Below are positions 16,231-24,433 of a DNA stretch of 48,658 bases, piece by piece. Numbering within the stretch: the stretch's first letter is position 1; each line of letters begins with the position of its first letter. Origin of the DNA: Oscillospiraceae bacterium (GTDB taxonomy: Bacteria; Bacillota; Clostridia; Oscillospirales; CAG-272); the NCBI GenBank assembly GCA_015064525.1, contig SVSC01000004.1, positions 1 to 48,658 on the forward strand, given 5' to 3'. Made by a program: the position numbers and the translations under genes. A model generated the notes under the pieces. That model was not told the origin of the DNA and did not search any database. It worked only from the letters and a program-made list of their open reading frames with translations.

Positions 16231-18012
16231 TTACTTCAAAAGCTCCTCCAGCTGTGTCAGAGATCTGTCGAACTCCTTGAGTGCTTGGTTCACGGTGTCG
16301 GGCTTGGTGAGATCCACGCCGGCGATCTTCAGCTCCTCCAGCGGATAGTCGGAGCCGCCGGTGGAGAGGAATTTCAGGTAGCTCTCGGCGCCGCCCTCGT
16401 TGAGGATCTTATCGGCAATGGCAACGGCGGAGCAGAAGCCCGTGGCGTACTGGTAAACGTAGAAGGCGTTGTAGAAGTGGGGAATCCGCGCCCACTCAAT
16501 GTCCTGCAATTCGTCCACGGTGGCGCCCTCGTAGTAAAGCTCGTTGAGGCGACGGTAAATACCGTTCAGCACCTCCGCTGTGAGGGGCGTTCCGTTCATT
16601 TCCAGCTCATGCGCCTCCTTTTCAAATTCGGCAAACAGGGTTTGACGGAACACGGTGGTGCGGAAGCCCTCCAGGAAGTGGTTGAGAATATAGGCGCGTC
16701 TTTGGGGATCGGTTTCGGTGGAGAGGAGATACTTGGAGAGCAGCACCTCGTTCACGGTGGAGGCAACCTCCGCCACCATGATGCGGTAATCGTGATTTGC
16801 GTAGTCCTGGGTGGTGTCGGAAAGATAGGAGTGCATGGCGTGACCCAGCTCATGCGCCAGCGTGAAGGCATCGTCCAGCGTATTGGTGTAGTTCAGAAGC
16901 ACGTAGGGGTGAACGCCGTACACACCGCAGGAATAAGCGCCCGTGGTCTTGCCCTTGTTTTCGTAAACGTCGATCCAGCGCTCGCTGAAGGCGCGATCCA
17001 AAAGCTTTGCGTAGCCCTCGCCCAGGGGCTTGGTGGCAAGGCGAACCATCTCCTGCGCCTTTTCATAGGGAATCTCCATATCCACGCTCTGCACCATGGG
17101 GCAATAGAGGTCGTACATATGAAGCTCATCCAAGCCCAGCGCCCGACGGCGAAGCTCCAGGTAGCGACGCATGGTGGGAAGCCCTCCGTGAACCGACTTG
17201 ATCAGCTCCTCGTAAACGCTCACGGGCGCATTGTTGCCAAAGAGCGCGCGCTGGCAGGAGGACTCGTAGCCCTTCACGCGGGTGTGGAAATTATCGAATT
17301 TCACGTTGCCCGCGTACATTGCCGAAAAGGTGTTGATATATTTTTTGTACTCACCGAAGTAAGTCTCAAAAGACTCCTTCCGCACCCGTCTGTCACCGCT
17401 CTCGCGGAAGGCTCCGAAGCTGCCGTGGGTCAACGCAACGGGCTTACCGTCCTCCCCCGTGATCTCGGGGAAGGTCATATCCACCTCGGCAAGCATATCA
17501 TAGGAGTCGGAGGGGGTGTTGGCGGCGTCGGAGAGCATTGCCAGCATCCGCTCGGACTTTTCGTCCAGCGTGTGGGCGCGCATACGGTCGGTGTCCTCCA
17601 GCATATGGCGGTAGGTGGCAAGGATGGGGTTCTCCATCATTTCCGCCAGCTTTTCGGCTGGAATGGTGAGAATTTCGGGGCTCACGAATGCCGCGCAGGT
17701 GGAGAGCTTAACGATCAGATTCATGGATCTGCCCGCCAGCGCCTGATAGGTGGGATCTCCGTTGTCAACGTTCTTGCGGAGCATGGCGTAGAGGTACACC
17801 AGCGCCACCTGACGCTCGGTTTCGGTGATCACGTCCAGCGCGTGCTTCATACGCTCCGCCGATTCGCTCAGCGTTCCCTGAAGCGCGGGAATTTCGCCCA
17901 GCGCCTCCTCTGCCTTGGCATAGGCTGCTTCCCATGCCTCGTCGCTTTCAAAAATGTCCTTAAAATTCCAAGTGTAGCGCTCCTGCGCTTCGGATCTGTT
18001 TTGCAGTGCCAT
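16231..18012 (-). CDS. pepF: Oligoendopeptidase F (M3 metallopeptidase)
   Basis: A cytoplasmic zinc peptidase of 593 residues that cleaves short peptides, typically 7-17 residues. The zinc motif HELGHAMHSY with catalytic Glu lies at about residue 380-390, followed by the third ligand region MVAEVASTVNEVLL. The N-terminal helical domain begins WNFKDIFESDEAWEAAY, typical of the PepF group, which also fixes the start at 18012; upstream in-frame residues are not conserved, and AAAGGCGG lies before the ATG. Likely functions are peptide nutrition and turnover. The membrane lipoprotein gene follows. Confidence 0.94.
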   Translation of the reverse strand: MALQNRSEAQERYTWNFKDIFESDEAWEAAYAKAEEALGEIPALQGTLSESAERMKHALDVITETERQVALVYLYAMLRKNVDNGDPTYQALAGRSMNLIVKLSTCAAFVSPEILTIPAEKLAEMMENPILATYRHMLEDTDRMRAHTLDEKSERMLAMLSDAANTPSDSYDMLAEVDMTFPEITGEDGKPVALTHGSFGAFRESGDRRVRKESFETYFGEYKKYINTFSAMYAGNVKFDNFHTRVKGYESSCQRALFGNNAPVSVYEELIKSVHGGLPTMRRYLELRRRALGLDELHMYDLYCPMVQSVDMEIPYEKAQEMVRLATKPLGEGYAKLLDRAFSERWIDVYENKGKTTGAYSCGVYGVHPYVLLNYTNTLDDAFTLAHELGHAMHSYLSDTTQDYANHDYRIMVAEVASTVNEVLLSKYLLSTETDPQRRAYILNHFLEGFRTTVFRQTLFAEFEKEAHELEMNGTPLTAEVLNGIYRRLNELYYEGATVDELQDIEWARIPHFYNAFYVYQYATGFCSAVAIADKILNEGGAESYLKFLSTGGSDYPLEELKIAGVDLTKPDTVNQALKEFDRSLTQLEELLK

Positions 18013-18266
18013 TGGCTGATACCGCCTTTCTGTAATGTTTGTTACCTTTAGTTTACCACATTTTTCCCGCAAAGTAAAGAGAGAAGTGAAAAAAAGACGA
18101 AAAAACTCCGAGACTCTCACCCCTCGACTCCGATCGGCATAATCTGACAGCAGGAAGAAAGTTCCACACGGCATCTTTGGGCAGTGCTGTTTAGAGCGGG
18201 CAGGATGGCGGCAACAATAGGGTTGACGGCAAGAGCCGCCTAAAACCGAGAAAGGATCGAGAGTAT

Positions 18267-18716
18267 ATGAATTCCATTATCAGGCGCGGGGACATCTACT
18301 ATGCCGATCTCAGCCCCGTGGTTGGATCCGAGCAGGGAGGATTGCGCCCCGTTCTCATCATTCAAAACGACATTGGAAACCGATACAGCCCCACCGTGAT
18401 CGCCGCTGCCATTACTTCCAAAATGAGCAAGACCCATCTGCCCACCCACATCGACGTTTACGCCGAAAAGGTTGGGCTTGCCAAGGATTCGGTGATTCTT
18501 CTGGAGCAGATCAGAACGCTGGACAAACGGAGACTGCGGGAAAAGATGGGACATTTGGATGAGAGCATGATGTATCGCGTGAACACCGCCATCGCCATCA
18601 GCTTTGGATTGGGTGACCCGGAGGCGGATACCCGCGCGCGGGCGATGATGCAGGAAACCCACGAACGGTTCGTGGCGTCTCTGGAGAGCAGGGAGGAGGA
18701 GACGAGGTATCATTAA
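18267..18716 (+). CDS. mazF: MazF/PemK-family endoribonuclease toxin
   Basis: A 149-residue sequence-specific mRNA interferase of the EndoA/MazF family. It has the N-terminal [19 protein letters not shown] loop with the conserved Arg and Gly-Ser, RPVLIIQND, the TVIAAAITS strand and the [15 protein letters not shown] segment used for catalysis and dimerisation. Firmicutes mazF is normally preceded by a ribbon-helix-helix antitoxin gene (ndoAI); here the 254 bp upstream contain no such reading frame on either strand, so the toxin appears orphaned or is controlled by a distant antitoxin. The C-terminus is about 30 residues longer than in B. subtilis and acidic. A terminator follows at 18834. Confidence 0.9.
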   Translation: MNSIIRRGDIYYADLSPVVGSEQGGLRPVLIIQNDIGNRYSPTVIAAAITSKMSKTHLPTHIDVYAEKVGLAKDSVILLEQIRTLDKRRLREKMGHLDESMMYRVNTAIAISFGLGDPEADTRARAMMQETHERFVASLESREEETRYH

Positions 18717-18833
18717 GGCTCGCAGGCGGTTGCGCGGCAACGGCTTGCGCTCTTTTGAATACCGTGGACAAAAACGGCAGAGCTTCCTCGGTCGGAAAAA
18801 CGGCTTGGTGAACGCCCCCTTGGTTTACAGCTC

Positions 18834-18864
18834 GAAGGCTTTCATGTCGAAGGCCTTCTTTTTT
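18834..18864 (+). terminator. Terminator of mazF
   Basis: GAAGGC (18834-18839) pairs with GCCTTC (18853-18858), followed by six Ts. The 115 bases before it, after the mazF stop, contain nothing recognisable. Confidence 0.7.
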
Positions 18865-18911
18865 GTCTAAAATGAGACAGATATGGATGTCTGCGGAGAA
18901 AAAGTTTAAAA

Positions 18912-18929
18912 TTGTTAAAGAAAAAACAA
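18912..18929 (+). promoter_or_regulatory. Candidate Rex operator upstream of nifJ
   Basis: TTGTTAA-AGAA-AAAACAA matches 12 of the 14 specified bases of the clostridial Rex consensus TTGTTAA-N4-TTAACAA, 20 bases upstream of the nifJ -35. Rex senses the NADH/NAD ratio and controls fermentation genes. The right half is A-rich, so a chance match in AT-rich DNA is possible. Confidence 0.4.
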
Positions 18930-18949
18930 GACTTTTTTGCGAAAAACTC

Positions 18950-18978
18950 TTTACATTTGAGCGCTTTTATGGTATGAT
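18950..18978 (+). promoter_or_regulatory. Promoter of nifJ
   Basis: TTTACA (18950-18955), 17-bp spacer, TATGAT (18973-18978) with TGG before the -10 (extended -10). Confidence 0.8.
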
Positions 18979-19028
18979 TAGGAGTGAGAAAAATTCTCTT
19001 CAAAAATATTCAGGAGGTTTATCCACTC

Positions 19029-22000
19029 ATGGCAATTGAAAGAAGAAAAATTTCCATGGATGGTAACACTGCCGCGGCGCACGTTTCCTATGCGTTCACC
19101 GAGGTTGCTGCCATCTACCCCATCACTCCTTCCTCCCCTATGGCGGAAGTGACCGACACCTGGGCTGCTACCGATAAGAACATTTTCGGTGAGCCCGCAA
19201 GAAACATCTTTGGCGACACCGTTAAGGTGATGGAGATGCAGTCTGAGGCAGGTGCCGCAGGCGCCGTTCACGGCTCTCTGGCGGCAGGTGCGCTGACCAC
19301 CACCTACACCGCATCTCAGGGTCTGCTTCTCATGATCCCCAATATGTACAAGATCGCGGGTGAGCTGCTTCCTTGCGTGATCCACGTATCCGCTCGTTGC
19401 GTAGCTTCTCATGCCCTGAACATTTTCGGTGACCACTCCGACGTTTACGCTTGCCGTCAGACCGGCTTCGCTATGATGGCTGAGTCTAACCAGCAGGAGA
19501 TCATGGACCTGGGCGCCGTTGCGCACCTGGCAACCATTAAGAGCCGCGTTCCCTTCCTGAACTTCTTCGATGGCTTCCGTACCTCCCACGAGGTTCAGAA
19601 GATTGAAACCTGGGACTACAAGGATCTGGCTGAGATGGTGGATATGGACGCTGTGAAGGGCTTCCGTTCCCGCGCTCTGAACCCCGAGCATCCCGTTCTT
19701 CGCGGCTCTGCTGAAAACGGCGACATCTTCTTCCAGCACAGAGAGTCCTGCAACCCCTACTACGATGCGCTTCCCGCAATCGTTGAGGAGTACATGGAAA
19801 AGGTAAATGCCAAGATCGGCACCAACTACCAGCTGTTTAACTACTACGGCGCTCCCGATGCTGAGAGAGTGATCGTTGCAATGGGCTCTGTTTGCGACGT
19901 TGCAGAAGAGGTAATCGACTATATGCTGGCAGCAGGCGAGAAGGTTGGCCTTGTGAAGGTTCGTCTGTACAGACCCTTCGTTGCTGAGAAGCTGGCTGCG
20001 GCTCTTCCCGCAACCGTCAAGAAGATCGCGGTTCTCGACAGAACCAAGGAGCCCGGCGCGCTGGGCGATCCTCTGTATCTGGACGTTGTGGCTGCTCTGG
20101 CTACCACCGGTGTGAACGCCAAGGTTGTTGGCGGTCGCTACGGTCTGGGCTCCAAGGACACCACTCCCGCATCCATTTTTGCCGTGTTCGCAAACCTTGC
20201 TAAGGACGAGCCCAAGAACGGCTTCACCATTGGTATCGTTGACGACGTGACCGGTCACTCCCTGGAAGAGACCGAGGCTCCCGACACCGCATCCGCAGGC
20301 ACCGTTTCCTGCAAGTTCTGGGGTCTGGGCGGCGACGGAACCGTTGGCGCGAACAAGAACTCCATCAAGATCATTGGTGACTACACCGATAAGTTTATTC
20401 AGGCTTACTATCAGTACGACTCCAAGAAGACCAACGGCGTTACCATTTCTCACCTGAGATTCGGTGACAAGGCCATTAAGTCTCCCTACTATATCACCAA
20501 GGCAGATTTCGTTGCCTGCCACGTTCCCGCTTATATCCTCAAGGGCTATAAGGTGGTTCAGGACGTGAAGCCCGGCGGTTCCTTCCTTCTGAACTGCCAG
20601 TGGACTCCCGAGGAGCTGGAGGAGCATCTTCCCAACTCCGTGAAGAGCTACATCGCAAAGAACAACATCAAGTTCTTCATTATCAACGCAATCGACAAGG
20701 CTCGTGAGATCGGTATGGGCAAGAGAACCAACACCATTCTCCAGTCCGCCTTCTTCAAGCTGGCGAACATCATGCCTATCGAAGAGGCTGTTGACCACAT
20801 GAAGTACATGGCTAAGAAGTCCTACCTGAAGAAGGGCGAGGCTGTGGTTGAAATGAACTACAAGGCAATCGACGCAGGCGTGGACGCCATTGTGGAGATC
20901 AACGTTCCCGCTGCTTGGGCAACTCTCGCCGATGAGGCTGCAGAGGCTCCCGCAACCGGCGCTCGCGCAGATCTGGTTGACTTCGTGAACAACATCGTTC
21001 GTCCCGTGAACGCAATGAAGGGCGATTCTCTCCCTGTTTCCGCGTTCGTAGGCCGTGCCGACGGTACCTTCCCCCAGGGCTCTGCCGCCTACGAGAAGAG
21101 AGGCGTGGCTGTGGACGTTCCCGTTTGGTATGCTGAGAACTGCATTCAGTGTAACAGCTGCGCGTTCGTATGTCCTCACGCCGCAATCCGTCCCTTCGCT
21201 ATGACCGAGGAGGAGGCAGCAAACGCTCCCGCTTCCACCAAGTTCACCGCGAAGCCCGTGATCAAGACCAACTACAAGTTCACCATGGCGATCAGTCCTC
21301 TGGACTGCATGGGCTGCACGCTCTGCGTGAAGGCTTGCCCTGTGACCGCAAAGAATCCCGAGAAGCCCGCGATCGCTATGACCTCTCAGGCAAGCCAGCT
21401 GGATCAGCAGGCTGCATTCGACTATGCTGTTGCCAACGTTTCCGAGAAGAAGGAGCTGATCAACGCAACCGTAAAGGGAAGCCAGTTCAAGCAGCCCCTG
21501 CTTGAGTTCTCCGGCTCCTGCGCAGGCTGTGCGGAAACCTCCTACGCTCGTCTCGTAACACAGCTGTTCGGTGAGAGAATGTATATCTCCAACGCAACTG
21601 GATGCTCCTCCATTTGGGGTGGCTCCGCGCCCGCAACTCCCTACACCGTGAACCGCGAGAGCGGCTGCGGACCCGCATGGGGCAACTCCCTGTTCGAGGA
21701 TAACGCTGAGCATGGAATGGGTATCGCTCTGGGTCAGAAGACCATCCGTGAGCGTCTCATGGGCAAGGTGAAGGAAATGGCAGCCTCCGAGAAGGCAAGC
21801 GACGAGTTCAAGGCAGCTGCAGAGGCATACTTTGCAACCGCTGAGGACGGCGAGAAGAACGCAGACGCCACCAAGGCTCTGATTGTTGAGCTGGAGAAGG
21901 CTGCGGCTGCAGGCTGTCCCGTGGCTCCCGCTATCCTGGACGAGAAGGAATACCTCGCTAAGAAGTCGGTTTGGATCTTCGGTGGCGACGGATGGGCATA

Positions 22001-22607
22001 CGACATCGGCTTCGGCGGTCTGGACCACGTTCTGGCTTCCGGTGAGGACGTTAACGTATTCGTATTCGATACCGAGGTGTACTCCAACACCGGTGGACAG
22101 GCTTCCAAGGCATCCAGCATTGGTCAGGTTGCTCAGTTCGCGGCAGCAGGTAAGGCAATCGGCAAGAAGAATCTGGCTGAGATCGCAATGTCCTACGGCT
22201 ACGTTTACGTTGCACAGGTTGCAATGGGCGCCGATATGAACCAGCTCCTGAAGGCTCTGAAGGAGGCTGAGGCATACCACGGTCCTTCCCTGATCATCGG
22301 TTACGCTCCTTGTGAGATGCACGGCTTGAAGGGCGGAATGCAGAACTGCCAGTTCGAAATGAAGAAGGCAGTTGAGGCAGGCTACTGGCAGATGTTCCGC
22401 TACAACCCCACGCTGGAGTCCAACAAGCTGACCATTGATTCCAAGGCTCCCTCCGCAGATTACGTTGAGTTCATTAAGACCGAAACTCGTTACGCTCGCT
22501 TGGCACAGTCCTTCCCCGAAAGAGCTGCAGAGCTCTTTGCAAAGGCAGACGCCAACGCAAAGGCGAAGTACGAGAGACTGGTTAAGATGGGTAAGCTCTA
22601 CGAATAA
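19029..22607 (+). CDS. nifJ: Pyruvate:ferredoxin (flavodoxin) oxidoreductase
   Basis: Oxidises pyruvate with CoA to acetyl-CoA, CO2 and reduced ferredoxin; the central catabolic step of anaerobic Clostridia. It is a single 1192-residue polypeptide with all domains fused: the N-terminal TPP-binding pyrimidine domain (AAIYPITPSSPMAE), a transketolase-C-like domain, the gamma domain, an 8Fe ferredoxin domain with CIQCNSCAFVCPHA (about 705) and CMGCTLCVKACPV (about 760), and the C-terminal TPP domain with CAGCAETSYARL (about 830) and GGDGWAYDIGFGGLDHV (about 985). AGGAGG precedes 19029; an upstream in-frame start at 18984 lies in the leader. Codon use is strikingly uniform, as expected of a highly expressed gene. 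Confidence 0.97.
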   Translation: MAIERRKISMDGNTAAAHVSYAFTEVAAIYPITPSSPMAEVTDTWAATDKNIFGEPARNIFGDTVKVMEMQSEAGAAGAVHGSLAAGALTTTYTASQGLLLMIPNMYKIAGELLPCVIHVSARCVASHALNIFGDHSDVYACRQTGFAMMAESNQQEIMDLGAVAHLATIKSRVPFLNFFDGFRTSHEVQKIETWDYKDLAEMVDMDAVKGFRSRALNPEHPVLRGSAENGDIFFQHRESCNPYYDALPAIVEEYMEKVNAKIGTNYQLFNYYGAPDAERVIVAMGSVCDVAEEVIDYMLAAGEKVGLVKVRLYRPFVAEKLAAALPATVKKIAVLDRTKEPGALGDPLYLDVVAALATTGVNAKVVGGRYGLGSKDTTPASIFAVFANLAKDEPKNGFTIGIVDDVTGHSLEETEAPDTASAGTVSCKFWGLGGDGTVGANKNSIKIIGDYTDKFIQAYYQYDSKKTNGVTISHLRFGDKAIKSPYYITKADFVACHVPAYILKGYKVVQDVKPGGSFLLNCQWTPEELEEHLPNSVKSYIAKNNIKFFIINAIDKAREIGMGKRTNTILQSAFFKLANIMPIEEAVDHMKYMAKKSYLKKGEAVVEMNYKAIDAGVDAIVEINVPAAWATLADEAAEAPATGARADLVDFVNNIVRPVNAMKGDSLPVSAFVGRADGTFPQGSAAYEKRGVAVDVPVWYAENCIQCNSCAFVCPHAAIRPFAMTEEEAANAPASTKFTAKPVIKTNYKFTMAISPLDCMGCTLCVKACPVTAKNPEKPAIAMTSQASQLDQQAAFDYAVANVSEKKELINATVKGSQFKQPLLEFSGSCAGCAETSYARLVTQLFGERMYISNATGCSSIWGGSAPATPYTVNRESGCGPAWGNSLFEDNAEHGMGIALGQKTIRERLMGKVKEMAASEKASDEFKAAAEAYFATAEDGEKNADATKALIVELEKAAAAGCPVAPAILDEKEYLAKKSVWIFGGDGWAYDIGFGGLDHVLASGEDVNVFVFDTEVYSNTGGQASKASSIGQVAQFAAAGKAIGKKNLAEIAMSYGYVYVAQVAMGADMNQLLKALKEAEAYHGPSLIIGYAPCEMHGLKGGMQNCQFEMKKAVEAGYWQMFRYNPTLESNKLTIDSKAPSADYVEFIKTETRYARLAQSFPERAAELFAKADANAKAKYERLVKMGKLYE

Positions 22608-22630
22608 TCTGATCTGACCATAGAAAACAA

Positions 22631-22661
22631 GCCCCCCAAGAGCATTTCGCTCTCGGGGGGC
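22631..22661 (+). terminator. Hairpin after nifJ
   Basis: A GC-rich stem, 22631-22643 with 22649-22661 (13 bp with one A/C mismatch) and a 5-base loop. There is no clear U-tract (tail CTCATACTG), so termination efficiency is uncertain. Confidence 0.55.
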
Positions 22662-22689
22662 TCATACTGTAGACAAAACAAGCGAGTTT

Positions 22690-22835
22690 CGTTGGTTTGA
22701 TGAAAGTTTTGATCAACGTGCTTGCACGTTTCACTTTCTTCAAAAGTTTGCGGGGTGAAGGGGCGGAGCCCTTCTCGCCCTCCGCAGAGGGCGAAATTTC
22801 CCTAATCCACGTCTCTTTTTTTAGGGGAGAAGCCC
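22690..22835 (+). repeat. Repeat D2, structured intergenic element
   Basis: The 307 bp between nifJ and the next gene contain no gene. Hairpins: ACGTGC/GCACGT around 22716-22729, GAAGGG/CCCTTC (22757-22762 with 22769-22774, loop GCGGAG), CGCCCT/AGGGCG (22776-22781 with 22788-22793), then GAAATTTCCC and a CCCTAA/TTAGGG pair. The core is homologous to D1 (12359-12600, reverse orientation); where the stems differ, both partners have changed. Confidence 0.6.
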
Positions 22836-22914
22836 GTATTCGCCCTTGGGAACCAAAGAATATATGGGATATGCTGAATACGGTAAAAGGAATCTTTTTT
22901 TAAGGGAGAGCTAT

Positions 22915-24405
22915 ATGGATATTTTAAAGCATTACGTTGATCTTTTTAACGAAAACGACGAGGAGGTCTACGTGAATACCGTGGATAACGCCCACGCATA
23001 TGAGTGGCTGAAAAATGAGATTCCTCTGCTGGAATGTCCCGATCGAGATATTGAGCGCACGTATTATTTTCGCTATTGGACATACCGAAAGCACGTATGC
23101 AGCACAGAGGACGGCTACGTTATTACGGAGTTTTTACCCAAGGTTTCGTGGAGCGGAAAGCATAACGTTATCAACGCGGCTATCGGTCATCATCTCTACG
23201 AGGGAAGATGGCTGAAGAATTCCCAAAAATATCTTTTGGAGTACGTGCGCTTTGTTTTGAACACGCCCGACCGTTCTCACCAGTACAGTGCATGGCTTTC
23301 GTATGCGGTTCTGAAGCTTTTGGAGGTTACGGGCCCGATCGAAGGTGAAAAAGAGCTGCTTTCGGCTTTGTGCGACTACTACGAAAAATGGGAGAATACC
23401 CACGGGCTCTCAAACGGAATGTTCTGGTCGGTGGATAATTACGACGCGATGGAATATTCTATCAGCGGAACTACCGTTGATAAAAAGGTCAGAAAGGGAA
23501 TCCGCCCAACCCTTAATTCCTATCTGTGCGCCGATGCGTATGCCATTTCCAGGCTCGCGAGGATGGTAGGTGACGAAGAAAACGAAAGGAAATACCGCGA
23601 AAAGCACGAAAAACTAAAACAACAGATCAATGACCTTCTCTTTGAGAACGGGTTTTATCGCGCGTACCATTTTGATGAAGGCGCGGACGTGAACTTGGTT
23701 ATGGAAAACGGCAGAGGAAGCGCTCCGCGGGAGGAGATTGGTTATATACCGTGGATGTTTAACATTCCGGAAAAGGGCAGGGAGGAGGCGTTTTTGCTTC
23801 TTGCTGATCGAGAGGCTTTTTATACCGATTACGGTATTGCCACAGCCGAGCGCAGCCACGCAAGATTTCTGTATGAGGCGAATCACGAATGCTTGTGGAA
23901 CGGCTACGTTTGGCCGTTCGCAACCTCGCAAACACTTACCGCGCTGATAAACGCAATTGACGGTTACGGGTGCGATGAACGCTATCAAAAGCTGTTCTTT
24001 GATTTGCTGAGGCAATACGCCGTAAGCCATCATAGGGTGCGACGGGACGGAAAAACCGTTCCGTGGATCGACGAGGTTAGGCACCCGCTCCAAAACGATT
24101 GGTCCAGTAGAACGATCCTTCGTGATTGGGGCTGGCTTGCGCGCAAGGGGGGATACGAACGGGGAAAGGATTACAACCATTCAACGTTTGCGGATCTTGT
24201 TATCACAGGTTTCATCGGCGTAAAAACCGACGGCGAGGCTCTTGAGGTGAGGCCGAATATTCCGAGCGATTGGGAGTGGTTTAAGCTTTCGAGCCTGCAT
24301 TTCAGAGGAGATCGCTATACGATTGTCTACGACAAGACGGGCGAAAAATACGGTCTTGGCAAAGGACTTCAGATCATTCAGGAATCAATCAAGACCACCG
24401 GCTGA
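22915..24405 (+). CDS. (Alpha/alpha)6-barrel glycoside hydrolase (MGH1/GH63-like)
   Basis: A 496-residue cytoplasmic glycosidase-type protein without a signal peptide. The order of aromatic-rich helices and the segments ITEFLPKVSWSGKHNVINAA, GLSNGMFWSVDNYDAMEYS, GYIPWMFNIP, WNGYVWPFATSQTL and DWGWLARKGGY (each in an expected barrel position) resemble the mannosylglycerate-hydrolase/GH63 superfamily. The substrate is not deducible. The start at 22915 follows AGGGAG. Base composition is more A/T rich and codon choice differs from the neighbouring nifJ, suggesting horizontal transfer. The last codons form the left arm of the terminator hairpin and the stop codon is in its loop. Confidence 0.75.
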   Translation: MDILKHYVDLFNENDEEVYVNTVDNAHAYEWLKNEIPLLECPDRDIERTYYFRYWTYRKHVCSTEDGYVITEFLPKVSWSGKHNVINAAIGHHLYEGRWLKNSQKYLLEYVRFVLNTPDRSHQYSAWLSYAVLKLLEVTGPIEGEKELLSALCDYYEKWENTHGLSNGMFWSVDNYDAMEYSISGTTVDKKVRKGIRPTLNSYLCADAYAISRLARMVGDEENERKYREKHEKLKQQINDLLFENGFYRAYHFDEGADVNLVMENGRGSAPREEIGYIPWMFNIPEKGREEAFLLLADREAFYTDYGIATAERSHARFLYEANHECLWNGYVWPFATSQTLTALINAIDGYGCDERYQKLFFDLLRQYAVSHHRVRRDGKTVPWIDEVRHPLQNDWSSRTILRDWGWLARKGGYERGKDYNHSTFADLVITGFIGVKTDGEALEVRPNIPSDWEWFKLSSLHFRGDRYTIVYDKTGEKYGLGKGLQIIQESIKTTG

Positions 24406-24433
24406 ACCGGTGGTCTTGATTGATTCTGCTTTT
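24383..24433 (+). terminator. Terminator overlapping the end of the glycosidase gene
   Basis: A perfect 19-bp stem (24383-24401 with 24407-24425) and a 5-base loop that contains the TGA stop (24403-24405). The tail is CTGCTTTTATTTC. The convergent lipoprotein gene ends inside the tail (stop 24432-24434). Confidence 0.85.

Noticed and set aside
18214-18255. A 12-codon open frame upstream of mazF as an antitoxin
   Set aside because: It has no ribosome-binding site, is far shorter than any known antitoxin and ends before mazF without coupling.
18978-22322. A 1114-codon open frame antisense to nifJ, and an 805-codon frame antisense to lysS (4767-7184)
   Set aside because: They lie exactly opposite genes of certain identity. 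They show no recognisable domain, are rich in Leu/His/Val/Gly as expected of the complement of codon-biased genes, and have no ribosome-binding site or promoter.
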